Translations under genes and position numbers: made by a program
The notes under the pieces: model-generated
Told to the model about the DNA's origin: nothing
The model's database searches: none
Seen by the model: only the letters and a program-made list of their open reading frames with translations
NCBI GenBank assembly: GCA_021324255.1
Contig: JAJPJL010000003.1
Coordinates: 1 to 64,000, forward strand
Reading direction: 5' to 3'
Source of the DNA: Bacillota bacterium
GTDB taxonomy: Bacteria; Sysuimicrobiota; Sysuimicrobiia; Sysuimicrobiales; Segetimicrobiaceae
DNA: 64,000 bases
Shown: piece by piece, positions 35,720 to 44,969 of the stretch
Layout: each line of letters starts with the position of its first letter
Position numbering within the stretch: position 1 is the stretch's first letter

Positions 35720-37480
35720 TCACGCGTCGGGAATCACCGGCAGCACCAGGTACGACGCGTGCGGCCCGCCGGTGTGAATCGTGGTCCGGCCGCCGTATAC
35801 GGCCGCCGGCCGGTCGTCGGGGTCCGTGTGGAGGAACGGGCCGGATCCGCGAAGCGGCGTCGCAAAGGTCGTCATCTCGAGCCCCGCGCCGGGGCGCTCG
35901 AAGTCCCGGCCCAGGATGGTCAGCGCCACGCGATACCCGGCCGGCACGACGAGGCTCGTCGGCCAGATCTCGACGTCGACCTCGTAGATGCGGCCGGGGA
36001 CCAAGGGCTCCGCGCGGTCGTGCCGGTGATACGGCCGCCACTCCGTCGACAGCCCCGGATCGAGCGCGCGGTGCGAGGCGCGCAACCATCCGTTCCCGAT
36101 CGGCATGTGAGGATCGAGGGCGCCTTGAAAGTCGACCTCGCGCCCCCGGGGATCGAACGCGCGCAGCACCACGAACAGGTCGGCGTCCGCGGTGGACGAC
36201 GAGATCGCGACCTTGAGCGCAGCCGGCCCGGTGATCTCGGTGTCGCGGTCGAGCGGACCCGTGGAAAACGTGAGGCCGTCGCTCGCCGCCTCGTAGGCCG
36301 CGGCCGCCGGCGCCGGGGCCGCGCGCTCGGACAGCGTCATCGAGCGCGCGTCGAGGTGGAAGCGCGTCCAGCGGGTGCGCGCGATCGGCCACGCGTCTTC
36401 CGCGCGCGGCACGAACCGGTCCACATGCCGCACCTGGAGGAGGACCCGTGGCTCGCGGTCCCACCCGTTGTCGGCCCCCTTGAGGAAATGATCGAAGAAG
36501 CGCCTTTGCAGCGTCGTCCCGTAGTCGGTGTAGAAGTGCGTCCAGTGCTCGAGGCCGTGCACCTCGAGCCATTTGTCCCGGGACGCCGCCCGCATGAAGC
36601 CCTCGAAGTTGCCGCGGGGGTGCAGCCCCTGCCCGCCCCAGTTGGCCGCCGACAAGAGCGGCGCCGTGATGCGCGACCATACCGGGGAACGTGCCCGGTA
36701 GTAGTCGTCGTCGAGCGGGTGGGAGAGAAACGCGCGGCGCAGGTCGGCCCGGCGGGCGGCGAGCTCGTCGTCCGGCAGCGTCTCGGGGCCGGCCACCGGC
36801 TGCCCCGTGATCGGGTTACGCGGGCCGCGGTCGCCCACCCCGTGCTGGACCGTGACCACCTGCTTCTGCATCCAGTGCTGCCAGAACACGCACAGGATCC
36901 CGCCGTGCCGCGCCATGTCCCGATACCAGTCCGCCGCACCTTCCCACGGGCACATGGCCGCGAGGTGCGGCGGCTGCAGGGAGGCCACGTGCCACTGGTT
37001 GATCGCGTAGTACGAGATGCCCAGCAGCCCCACTTTGCCGCTGCTCCACTCCTGCTCGCCGGCCCACTCGATGCAGAGGTAGAAGTCGCGCGTCTCCCGC
37101 GGCGAGAAGGGGTCGAGGAAGCCCGGCGAGCGCCCGGCGCCCCGGGAGTCGACCCGGACGCACGCGTAGCCGTCCGGCACCCACTTTTCCGGATCGACCA
37201 CCTCCCAGTTTTGATAGCGGCCGGACGACCCGCGCGCCACCTCGGGGTGCTGCTCCGCGAGGCGCCGCCATTGGAACGGGTACCCCTCCTGGAACGGGAG
37301 CCCTTTGGCGTACGGGCCGTACGACAGGATGACGGGGACGCGCCCGCCCGCAGCGGGACGGAACACGTCGGCGCGCAGCACCACGCCGTCGTCCATCCGG
37401 ATGCCGCGGTCCCACTCCACGATCATGCCGCCGTCGCGATCGACGCGCCAGGGGCGGAGATCTTCGGGCGATGTCACCAC
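35720..37480 (-). CDS. CocE/NonD family hydrolase
   Basis: 'PVILSYGPYAKG', 'VRVDSRGAGRSPGFLDPFSPRETRDFYLCIEWAGEQEWSSGKVGLLGISYYAINQWHVASL', C-terminal PepX_C-like region. Confidence 0.9.
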   Translation of the reverse strand: MVTSPEDLRPWRVDRDGGMIVEWDRGIRMDDGVVLRADVFRPAAGGRVPVILSYGPYAKGLPFQEGYPFQWRRLAEQHPEVARGSSGRYQNWEVVDPEKWVPDGYACVRVDSRGAGRSPGFLDPFSPRETRDFYLCIEWAGEQEWSSGKVGLLGISYYAINQWHVASLQPPHLAAMCPWEGAADWYRDMARHGGILCVFWQHWMQKQVVTVQHGVGDRGPRNPITGQPVAGPETLPDDELAARRADLRRAFLSHPLDDDYYRARSPVWSRITAPLLSAANWGGQGLHPRGNFEGFMRAASRDKWLEVHGLEHWTHFYTDYGTTLQRRFFDHFLKGADNGWDREPRVLLQVRHVDRFVPRAEDAWPIARTRWTRFHLDARSMTLSERAAPAPAAAAYEAASDGLTFSTGPLDRDTEITGPAALKVAISSSTADADLFVVLRAFDPRGREVDFQGALDPHMPIGNGWLRASHRALDPGLSTEWRPYHRHDRAEPLVPGRIYEVDVEIWPTSLVVPAGYRVALTILGRDFERPGAGLEMTTFATPLRGSGPFLHTDPDDRPAAVYGGRTTIHTGGPHASYLVLPVIPDA

Positions 37481-37729
37481 AGAATCCTCGCTGAATCGCT
37501 CGCGCGAACTGGACGATTGGCGTGGCGGGCGTACGGAGACTGATTCGAATCGCCGCGGCCATTCCCCTGGCCCGGGGCGTCACCGTGAACGACGCGGGCG
37601 CGACGCGACCGCGCCGGTGCCGGGGGCCAGGGCGCCGCGCGAGGCCGGGCCGCGGGCGTAGGAAGCGGGGCGCAAACCGCCGAACGAGGCGGAAGGCATC
37701 CTTCGACAACGCCCAACAGGAGGCGTGAC

Positions 37730-39028
37730 ATGCGGTGGTGTCGCTTCGGCTTCCGCCTCGCGCTCGCCGTGGTGCTCGCGAGCACGGGCTTTGGCTCACT
37801 CGTCCCCGGCCCCCTTGCCGGCGGCGGCGCCGCCGTCGCCGCAACCGCCGGCGCGCTCAAGATCGGCCTCCTGGCGCCCACCACGGGCGTGGCCGCCGCG
37901 CCGGGTCACGACATGCTCAACGGCTGGAAGCTGTGGTGGTCCCAGCACGGCGACACGGTCGCCGGCGTGCGCATCGACACGATGTATTACGACACCGCGT
38001 CGAACCCCAACACCGCGCTGACGCAGGCCCGCCGCGCCGTCGAGCAGGACGGCGTGCAGCTCCTCATGGGACCGTACCTGGCGAACGAGGGCCTGGCCGT
38101 GGCGCCGTACGCCGAACAGCACCGGGTCCCGCTGTTTTTGCCGACGGTGTCGGCGGACGACCTGACGCAGCGCAAGGCGAGCCCGTACGTGATCAAGGTC
38201 GCGGGCTGGTCCTCGAGCCTGACGACGCACCCGGCGGGACCGTGGGCCTACGCGAAGGGCTACCGCACCGCGCTGACGCTCGGCGACGCCTACGCGTTCG
38301 CGTACGAGAGCATCGGCGGGTTCGTGCAGACGTTCACGGAGAAAGGCGGACGGGTGGCGAAGCAGCTCTGGGCGCCGCTCGGCACGACCGACTTCAGCCC
38401 GTATCTCTCCCAGGTCCAGGCGGCGCACCCCGACGTGGCCGTCGTGTGTGTCGTCGGGGCGGACGCCGTGCACTTCCTGCAGCAGTGGAGCTCGTTCGGC
38501 CTCAAGGGCAAGGTGCCGCTCGTGGTGCAGGAGACCGTCACGGACCAGTCCAGCATCCGCACGCTGCCGCCGGAGCAGGTGCTCGGCATCATCGCGTTCT
38601 CCCACTACGCCGAGGGCCGGAGCGATCCGTCCACGCAGCGATTCGTCGGCGACTACGCGGCCGCGTACCACGCGCTCCCGTCGTACATGGCGGCCAGCTT
38701 CTACACCGCGGCGGACTGGATCCACACCGCGCTCCAACGGATGCACGGGAATGTCGCGGATCAGGCCGCGTTTCTCGCGGCGGTGCGCGCGGTCCAGCTC
38801 CCGGACTCGCCGTTCGGCCCCCAGCGCCTGGACCGGTACGGCGCCCCCGTGGAGAACGTGTACGTGCGCGAGGTGCAGCGCGTGCCGGCCCGGTATGCCG
38901 CGTACGCCAAGACGTGGAACGTCGTCCTCCAAACGTACCCGCAGGTCTCGCAATTCTGGACGTACGCACCCGGCGATTACCTGCGGCAGCCGGTCTACTC
39001 GAACACGTTCCAAGGCATCAAGCGGTAG
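37730..39028 (+). CDS. Branched-chain amino-acid type ABC transporter substrate-binding protein
   Basis: Signal peptide; 'LKIGLLAPTTGVAAAPGHDMLNGWKLWW', 'VQLLMGPYLANEGLAVAPYAEQHRVPLFLPTVSADDLTQ'. Confidence 0.92.
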   Translation: MRWCRFGFRLALAVVLASTGFGSLVPGPLAGGGAAVAATAGALKIGLLAPTTGVAAAPGHDMLNGWKLWWSQHGDTVAGVRIDTMYYDTASNPNTALTQARRAVEQDGVQLLMGPYLANEGLAVAPYAEQHRVPLFLPTVSADDLTQRKASPYVIKVAGWSSSLTTHPAGPWAYAKGYRTALTLGDAYAFAYESIGGFVQTFTEKGGRVAKQLWAPLGTTDFSPYLSQVQAAHPDVAVVCVVGADAVHFLQQWSSFGLKGKVPLVVQETVTDQSSIRTLPPEQVLGIIAFSHYAEGRSDPSTQRFVGDYAAAYHALPSYMAASFYTAADWIHTALQRMHGNVADQAAFLAAVRAVQLPDSPFGPQRLDRYGAPVENVYVREVQRVPARYAAYAKTWNVVLQTYPQVSQFWTYAPGDYLRQPVYSNTFQGIKR

Positions 39029-39067
39029 CCCGGGCGGGCGGCCCGGGCCGGGCGCCGCCGGCGGCGC
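39028..39067 (+). repeat. Two consecutive GC-rich hairpins between binding-protein gene and livH-like gene
   Basis: GCCCGGGC(39028-39035)-GGGCG-GCCCGGGC(39041-39048), then palindrome GCGCCGCCGGCGGCGC (39052-39067). Confidence 0.6.
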
Positions 39068-39089
39068 GCGCGGCGGGCGGATCCGTGCC

Positions 39090-39947
39090 ATGACGTTTTA
39101 CGCGCAGAACGCGCTGAACGGGCTCGCGTACGGAAGCCTGCTCTTCATGATCGCGGCGGGCTTCACGCTGATCTTTGGCCTGATGCGCATCGTGAACATC
39201 GCGCAGACGGCGTTCTTCCTGATCGGCGCGTACATCGGGCTGATGCTGCTGCACGCCGGCGTCCCGTTCTGGATCGCGGCGGCGCTCGCGGGCGCGGCCG
39301 TCATGGCGGCGGGCCTGCTCATCTACCGCGTGTTTCTGCACCGCTACCACGCGGACGAGCTCACGGCGCTCCTGCTCACCCTGGGGTTCGCGCTGATGCT
39401 CGACGACCTCGCCCTCGCGGCGTGGGGCGGCGATCCGCAGTCGGTCCCGCCCCCGCCCGCGTTCGCGTCGTCCGTCCAGCTCGGTCCGCTCGTCTTCCCG
39501 GCGTACTGGCTGACGTTGATCGTGCTGAGTGCCCTCGTCGCCGCCGGGCTGCGCCTGCTCGAGCGCCGCACGATGCTCGGCGCCGTGATCCGGGCCGGCG
39601 TGGATGACGAGGAGATGACCCGAGGCCTCGGCATCAACATCGACCGCGCCTTCTACGTGGTGTTCGCGCTGGGCGCGTTTTTGGCGGGCGCGGGCGGCGT
39701 GCTCGGCAGCCCGATCACCGGCGCATACCCCGGACTGGACGGCGACCTGTTGCCGCTCGCGTTCGCGGTGATCATCATCGGCGGCATCGGCAGCCTGGAA
39801 GGCGCCTACGTCGGCAGCCTCATCATCGGGCTCGTGAGCACGTTCGGCAAGGCGCTGTTTCCGGAACTGTCGTACTTCACGATCTTCGTCCCGGTGGCGG
39901 CGATCATGGCGCTGCGCCCGCAGGGCCTCCTCGGGAGAAAGCGGTGA
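39090..39947 (+). CDS. Branched-chain amino-acid type ABC transporter permease (LivH-like)
   Basis: 'NGLAYGSLLFMIAAGFTLIFGLMRIVNIAQTAFFLIGAYIGL', 'FAVIIIGGIGSLEGAYVGSLIIGLVSTFG'. Confidence 0.95.
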   Translation: MTFYAQNALNGLAYGSLLFMIAAGFTLIFGLMRIVNIAQTAFFLIGAYIGLMLLHAGVPFWIAAALAGAAVMAAGLLIYRVFLHRYHADELTALLLTLGFALMLDDLALAAWGGDPQSVPPPPAFASSVQLGPLVFPAYWLTLIVLSALVAAGLRLLERRTMLGAVIRAGVDDEEMTRGLGINIDRAFYVVFALGAFLAGAGGVLGSPITGAYPGLDGDLLPLAFAVIIIGGIGSLEGAYVGSLIIGLVSTFGKALFPELSYFTIFVPVAAIMALRPQGLLGRKR

Positions 39948-40963
39948 CGGGACGGCGCGCCCTGCTCGTGGCCTCGGCGGCGGCGGCGGCCGCCCTCGCG
40001 GCGGCGGTCCCCTCGTTGGGCCTGCCTCAGTACTACATCTCGCTGTTGACCCAGACGTGGATCTTTGGCATCGCGGCGATGAGCCTCGACCTGCTGGTCG
40101 GGTTTACGGGGTTGGTCAGCTTTGCGCAGGCCGCGTTCTTCGGGACGAGCGCGTACATGATCGCCGTGCTCGCCACGCAGTACCACCTCGTCGCGTTCTG
40201 GCCCGCGCTCGGGATCGCGCTGGGGACGACGGCGGCGCTGGCCGCGCTCTTCGGCCTCCTGGCGCTGCGGGGCGAGGGCGTGACGTTCATCATCATCACC
40301 CTCGCGCTCAACGAGATCGTGTGGGGCCTCGCCTACCAGTGGGTCTCCGTCAGCGGCGGGGACAACGGGATCGCGGGATTCATCCGGCCGCCCGTGTTCG
40401 GCCTGGACCTGTCGGGAACCGCGGCATTCTACCGCTTCACCCTGGCCGCCCTGCTCGTGTGCCTGGCGTTGCTCGCCGCCATCGTGCGCTCGCCGTTCGG
40501 GCTCGTCCTGCGGGGCGTGCGGGACCGCCCGCGCCGGATGGCCGCGCTCGGGTACGCGGTGCAGGCGTTCCGCTACGCCGCGTTCGTGATCGCGGCCGTA
40601 TTCACCGGCGTCGCCGGGGTGCTGTTTGCCTACTACAACGAGTTCGTGGGGCCGGTCAACCTGAGCCTCGACACCGCCGTGCAGGTCCTGATCATGGTCA
40701 TCCTCGGCGGCGTGGGGACGCTGCTGGGGCCGCTGGCCGGCGCCGCCGTCGTCGTGTTCGTGAGCAACGCGCTCAGCAACCTGACGCAGCGCTGGGAGTT
40801 GATCCTGGGCGCCATCTACGTCGCGATCCTGCTCTTTGCGCGGGACGGGCTCGTGGGGATCGGCCACCGTGTCATGCGCGTCCTCGGGGCCGCGGCCCGC
40901 GGCGCGGGGCCCGCGGCGCGGCCGGTGATGTCGCCCCCGCCGGGCGGCCGGGGAGAGCCGTGA
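39944..40963 (+). CDS. Branched-chain amino-acid type ABC transporter permease (LivM-like)
   Basis: 'AMSLDLLVGFTGLVSFAQAAFFGTSAY', 'VILGGVGTLLGPLAGAAVVVFVSNALSNL'. Confidence 0.95.
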   Translation: MTGRRALLVASAAAAAALAAAVPSLGLPQYYISLLTQTWIFGIAAMSLDLLVGFTGLVSFAQAAFFGTSAYMIAVLATQYHLVAFWPALGIALGTTAALAALFGLLALRGEGVTFIIITLALNEIVWGLAYQWVSVSGGDNGIAGFIRPPVFGLDLSGTAAFYRFTLAALLVCLALLAAIVRSPFGLVLRGVRDRPRRMAALGYAVQAFRYAAFVIAAVFTGVAGVLFAYYNEFVGPVNLSLDTAVQVLIMVILGGVGTLLGPLAGAAVVVFVSNALSNLTQRWELILGAIYVAILLFARDGLVGIGHRVMRVLGAAARGAGPAARPVMSPPPGGRGEP

Positions 40964-41712
40964 CCTCCGTCCCGCGGCTCGCCGTCCGCGACCTCACGGT
41001 TCGCTTCGGCAGCCTGGTCGCGCTCGATCACGTGTCGCTCGCCGTCGCCCGCGGAGAGCGCCGCGGCATCATCGGGCCCAACGGCGCGGGCAAGTCGACG
41101 CTGTTCAACGCCATCGCCGGCGAGGTCGCCCCGAGTGCCGGCGGGGTCGTGCTGGACGGCCGGGACATCACCCGCCTCCCGCCGCACCGCCGCGCGTCGC
41201 TTGGGATGGCGCGCACGTTTCAGACCACGATGCTCTGCCCGCGCCTCACGGTGCTGGAGAACGTGATCCTGTCGCTCGCCGCGCTGCGCCCCGTCCGCCG
41301 CCAGTTCCTGGTGCCGCTCGGCCGGTACCGCGGTCTGCGGGACGAGGCGCAGAGCCTCCTCGGCGAGGTCGGGCTCGACGGGAAGGCGGCGTGGCCGGTG
41401 CGGATGCTCGGCCACGGCGAGCAGCGCCAGGTCGAGATCCTGCTGGCGCTCGCGCAGCGGCCGGCCGTCCTGTTGCTCGACGAGCCCACGGCCGGATTGG
41501 CGGTGGAGGACGCGGCGCGCGTCACCGCGATGCTCCGCGAGCGCTCGCGCGACGCGACGATCGTGCTGATTGAGCACGACATGGAGTTCGTCTTCGACGT
41601 CGTCGAGCGCATCACGGTGCTGCACTACGGCCGCATCGTGGCCGAGGGCACACCCGAGGAGATCCGGGCGCACGAGACCGTCCGGGAGATCTACCTGGGG
41701 GCAACGCTGTGA
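40960..41712 (+). CDS. Branched-chain amino-acid type ABC transporter ATPase (LivG-like)
   Basis: 'IIGPNGAGKSTLFNAIAGEVAPSAG', 'LGHGEQRQVEILLALAQRPAVLLLDEPTAGLA'. GTG start overlaps upstream stop. Confidence 0.95.
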   Translation: MTSVPRLAVRDLTVRFGSLVALDHVSLAVARGERRGIIGPNGAGKSTLFNAIAGEVAPSAGGVVLDGRDITRLPPHRRASLGMARTFQTTMLCPRLTVLENVILSLAALRPVRRQFLVPLGRYRGLRDEAQSLLGEVGLDGKAAWPVRMLGHGEQRQVEILLALAQRPAVLLLDEPTAGLAVEDAARVTAMLRERSRDATIVLIEHDMEFVFDVVERITVLHYGRIVAEGTPEEIRAHETVREIYLGATL

Positions 41713-42410
41713 CCGCGGCGCTGCTCGATGTGACGGAGGTCCACACGTATTACGGCGACAGCCACGTGCTCCGCGGGGTGTCGCTCGCCGCCGCGGCCGG
41801 GGCCGTGACGGCCCTGCTCGGACGCAACGGGATGGGCAAGACGACGCTGATCCGCTCCGTGATCGGCTTCACGCCGCCCCGGCGCGGGACGGTCCGCGTC
41901 CGCGGGGAGGAGGTCCAGCGCCTGTCGAGCCACGAGATCGCGCGCCGCGGCGTCGGCCTCGTGCCGCAAGGACGGCGCATCTTTCCATCCCTTACCGTCG
42001 AGGAACAGCTCCGCATCGCCTCGCGGCCGGGCGGCGCGTGGTCGCTCGACGGCGTGTACGACCTGTTCCCCCGGCTCCGCGAGCGCCGACGCCACTTCGG
42101 CGGGCAGCTCTCCGGCGGCGAGCAGCAGATGCTGGCGATCGGGCGCGCGCTCATGACGAACCCCGCGGTGCTGCTGATGGACGAACCCTCGGAGGGGCTC
42201 GCGCCCCTCGTCGTGCGCGGCCTGCGCGACACGATCGCGCGCCTGAGGGACACCGGCCTCGCGGTCCTGCTCGTGGAGCAAAATCTTCCGCTCGCGCTGG
42301 ACGTCGCGGACACGTGCTACATCTTGAGCCGGGGACGCGTCGTCCATCACGGGCCCGCCGCGGACCTCGCGCGCGACGAGCGGATACGGGCCCTGCACCT
42401 CGGCGTCTAG
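41709..42410 (+). CDS. Branched-chain amino-acid type ABC transporter ATPase (LivF-like)
   Basis: 'LLGRNGMGKTTLIRSVIGFTPP', 'LSGGEQQMLAIGRALMTNPAVLLMDEPSEGLAPLVV'. Confidence 0.95.
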   Translation: MTAALLDVTEVHTYYGDSHVLRGVSLAAAAGAVTALLGRNGMGKTTLIRSVIGFTPPRRGTVRVRGEEVQRLSSHEIARRGVGLVPQGRRIFPSLTVEEQLRIASRPGGAWSLDGVYDLFPRLRERRRHFGGQLSGGEQQMLAIGRALMTNPAVLLMDEPSEGLAPLVVRGLRDTIARLRDTGLAVLLVEQNLPLALDVADTCYILSRGRVVHHGPAADLARDERIRALHLGV

Positions 42411-42510
42411 CGCCGCGCGCTCGCTGTTCGGCGAGGGTGTTGTACGCCGGACGGGCCCACGCCGCCGCTTGTCGCAATTCGGCGACGCGCCGCGGGCGGC
42501 GCCTGAGCCG

Positions 42511-42548
42511 ACGGAGGAGCGCCTCCGTGGCGCGCCGAAAGGCGCGCC
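42511..42548 (+). repeat. Two directly abutting tetraloop hairpins between livF-like gene and second binding-protein gene
   Basis: ACGGAGG-AGCG-CCTCCGT (42511-42528) immediately followed by GGCGCGCC-GAAA-GGCGCGCC (42529-42548). Confidence 0.65.
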
Positions 42549-42626
42549 CGCGGCGCGCGTCTACCCCGCGGCGAGCGGCGGCGGCGCGCGCGGCCTCGGG
42601 TGCCACGACGATCCCTCGGTGAGGTG

Positions 42627-43871
42627 ATGTCCGTGCGATGGGTGGTCGCGCTCATTCTGCCCCTGTTGATCGGTGCGTCCGGCCCGGCGTGGTCCGCGTC
42701 CGGCGCCGGCGGCACGCTCCGGGTCGGCGTCCTGATCCCGGAAACCGGCTACCTCGCGGCGCCCGCCCGGTTCATGCGCGAGGGATACATGCTCTATCTC
42801 GCGCAGCACGGCAACAAACTCGGCGGCCGCGACGTGCAGACGTTCATCGGCGACACGGCGGGCAACCCATCGACCGGGCTCACCCAGGCGCGCCGGCTCG
42901 TCGAGCAGGACGGCGCCTCGGTGTTGTTCGGCCCGCTGAGCGCGGCCGTGGGCTCGGCGCTCGTGCCCTACATCGGCGAGCACAAGGTGCCCGCCATCTA
43001 TCCGATCGTGTCGGCGGACGACCTCACGCAGCGGCGGACCAGCCCGTACATCGTGCGCACGGGGTGGACGAGCAGCCAGACCACCCAGCCGCTCGGCGAC
43101 TACGCCTACAAGACGCTCCGCTACCGCCGGGTCGCCACGATCGCCTATGACTTCGAGTTCGGGTGGCAGAGCATCGGCGGCTTTGTGCAGACGTTCCAGC
43201 AGGACGGCGGCACCGTCCTCAAGGAGACGTGGACCCCGCAGACGACGAACGACTTCTCGCCGTACCTGTCGCAGATTCCCCGCAACGTCGACGCGGTCGT
43301 CTGCAGCTTCTCGGGCTCCACCGCGATCAACTTCTTCCGCCAGTACAAGGCCTTCGGGTTGACGATGCCGCTCGTGTGCCAGGGCAACGCGACGGACGAG
43401 AGCACGCTCGCCGCCACCGGTCCCGCGGCCATCGGCGTCGTCACCGCGCTGCACTACAGCGCGGCGCTCGACACGCCCGCGAACAAGGCGTTCGTGGCCG
43501 CGTATCAGAAGGCGTACGGTCACGTCCCTTCGTACTACGCCGAGGGCACCTACGTGGGCGCGATGGCCCTGGATCGCGGCCTGGCGGCCATGCACGGCGA
43601 CCTGTCGGACCCGCTCGCGTTCGTCCGCGCGCTTAGGCGGCTCAGCATCCCGGACGCGCCGCGCGGCGCCATCACGCTGGACTCGTACGGCAACCCCGTG
43701 GAGAACGTGTACATTCGCAGGGTCGAACAGACCGGCGGCGCGCTCGCCAACGTCGTCATTCACACGTATCCCGGGGTGTCGCAGTTCTGGACCTACCGCC
43801 CTCAGCAGTTCCTGGCCCACCCGGTCTATTCGCGCACGTACCCGCCGTGTAACGGGTGCGGGGCGCATTAG
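42627..43871 (+). CDS. Branched-chain amino-acid type ABC transporter substrate-binding protein (second copy)
   Basis: Signal peptide; 'LRVGVLIPETGYLAAPARFMREGYMLYLAQHG', 'SIGGFVQTFQQDGGTVLKETW...DFSPYLSQI' paralogous to 37730-39028. Confidence 0.92.
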   Translation: MSVRWVVALILPLLIGASGPAWSASGAGGTLRVGVLIPETGYLAAPARFMREGYMLYLAQHGNKLGGRDVQTFIGDTAGNPSTGLTQARRLVEQDGASVLFGPLSAAVGSALVPYIGEHKVPAIYPIVSADDLTQRRTSPYIVRTGWTSSQTTQPLGDYAYKTLRYRRVATIAYDFEFGWQSIGGFVQTFQQDGGTVLKETWTPQTTNDFSPYLSQIPRNVDAVVCSFSGSTAINFFRQYKAFGLTMPLVCQGNATDESTLAATGPAAIGVVTALHYSAALDTPANKAFVAAYQKAYGHVPSYYAEGTYVGAMALDRGLAAMHGDLSDPLAFVRALRRLSIPDAPRGAITLDSYGNPVENVYIRRVEQTGGALANVVIHTYPGVSQFWTYRPQQFLAHPVYSRTYPPCNGCGAH

Positions 43872-43925
43872 CGGGCCGCGGCCGGCAGGCCGGCACGGGC
43901 GCGGCGCGCGTTCCGGTGGCGTGTA

Positions 43926-44969
43926 ATGCGCGCGATGGTGATCGAGCGCTACGGGGCGCCGCTGGCGCTGCGGGACGTCCCCGTACCGGCGCCCGGGCCC
44001 GGCGAGGTCCTCGTGCGCGTGCTCGGGTGCGGCGTCTGCCGGACGGATCTCAAGATCACGGCGGGCGAGATGCCGTTCTCACCGGGCCTGGCGCTTCCGC
44101 ACGTCCCGGGCCACGAGATCTCGGGGGAGATCGCGGACGCGGGCCCCGGTGCGAGCGGCCGCGCCGGAGACCGCGTCGTCGTCTTCAACTACTGGGCGTG
44201 CGGGCGGTGCGAGGCGTGCCGGGCCGGAGACGAAACGCTGTGCACGCGCCTGCGCGGCTGGGTCGGGTTTACCAGCCCCGGCGGCTTTCAGGAATACCTC
44301 ACGGTCCCGGACGATTGCGTCCTCCCGCTCCCGGAGCGTGTGGAGCCGGCGCACGGCGGCCCGCTGTCGTGCGCGCTCGGGACCGCCTATCACGCGACCG
44401 TGTCGCGGGGCGGGGTGCGCGCGGGTGACGCCGTCGCGGTGCTCGGCGCCGGCGGCGTGGGGCTGCACGTGGTCCAGGTGGCGCGGGCGGCGGGCGCGGT
44501 GGCGTTCGCGATCGACCTCCAGCCGCACCGGCTCGACGCCGCGCGGGCCGCGGGGGCCGGCGGCGCATGGCTCGCGGACGCCGGCGCCGCGGACGAGATA
44601 CGGCGCGCCACCGGCGGGCGCGGCGCCGATCTCGTCATCGATACGGTCGGCCGCGGCGACTCACTGCTCGCGGCCGCGCGCCTCGCGTGTCGGGGCGGCC
44701 GCATCGTGCTGGTCGGGTACACCGCGCGCGCCGGCGACTATCCACGCCTCCCCGCCGAGCAGGTCGTGCTGGGACAGCTCACGGTGACGGGCTCCCGGTA
44801 CGTCACGCGCTTGGAGTTGCGCCGCGCGCTGGACCTCGTGGGGCGCGGCCTCGTCCGCCCGGTCATCTCGAGCGAGGTCCCGCTGGAGCGCGCGAACGAG
44901 GCCCTCGCGATGGTCCGCGAAGATCGGGCGACGGGGCGGGTGATCGTCCGGGTCGCGGGCGGTGCTTGA
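43926..44969 (+). CDS. Zinc-dependent alcohol dehydrogenase (MDR family)
   Basis: 'VLGCGVCRTDLKI', 'PHVPGHEISGEI', 'CGRCEACRAGDETLC', 'VAVLGAGGVGLHVVQVARAAGA'. Confidence 0.93.
   Translation: MRAMVIERYGAPLALRDVPVPAPGPGEVLVRVLGCGVCRTDLKITAGEMPFSPGLALPHVPGHEISGEIADAGPGASGRAGDRVVVFNYWACGRCEACRAGDETLCTRLRGWVGFTSPGGFQEYLTVPDDCVLPLPERVEPAHGGPLSCALGTAYHATVSRGGVRAGDAVAVLGAGGVGLHVVQVARAAGAVAFAIDLQPHRLDAARAAGAGGAWLADAGAADEIRRATGGRGADLVIDTVGRGDSLLAAARLACRGGRIVLVGYTARAGDYPRLPAEQVVLGQLTVTGSRYVTRLELRRALDLVGRGLVRPVISSEVPLERANEALAMVREDRATGRVIVRVAGGA

Noticed and set aside
34388-37543. 1051-aa plus-strand ORF
   Set aside because: Antisense to the amidohydrolase and CocE/NonD genes; low-complexity Arg/Ala/Pro translation.
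42151-42606. 151-aa minus ORF overlapping livF 3' end
   Set aside because: Arg/Ala-rich and antisense to livF; the region is better explained as a hairpin-bearing spacer.
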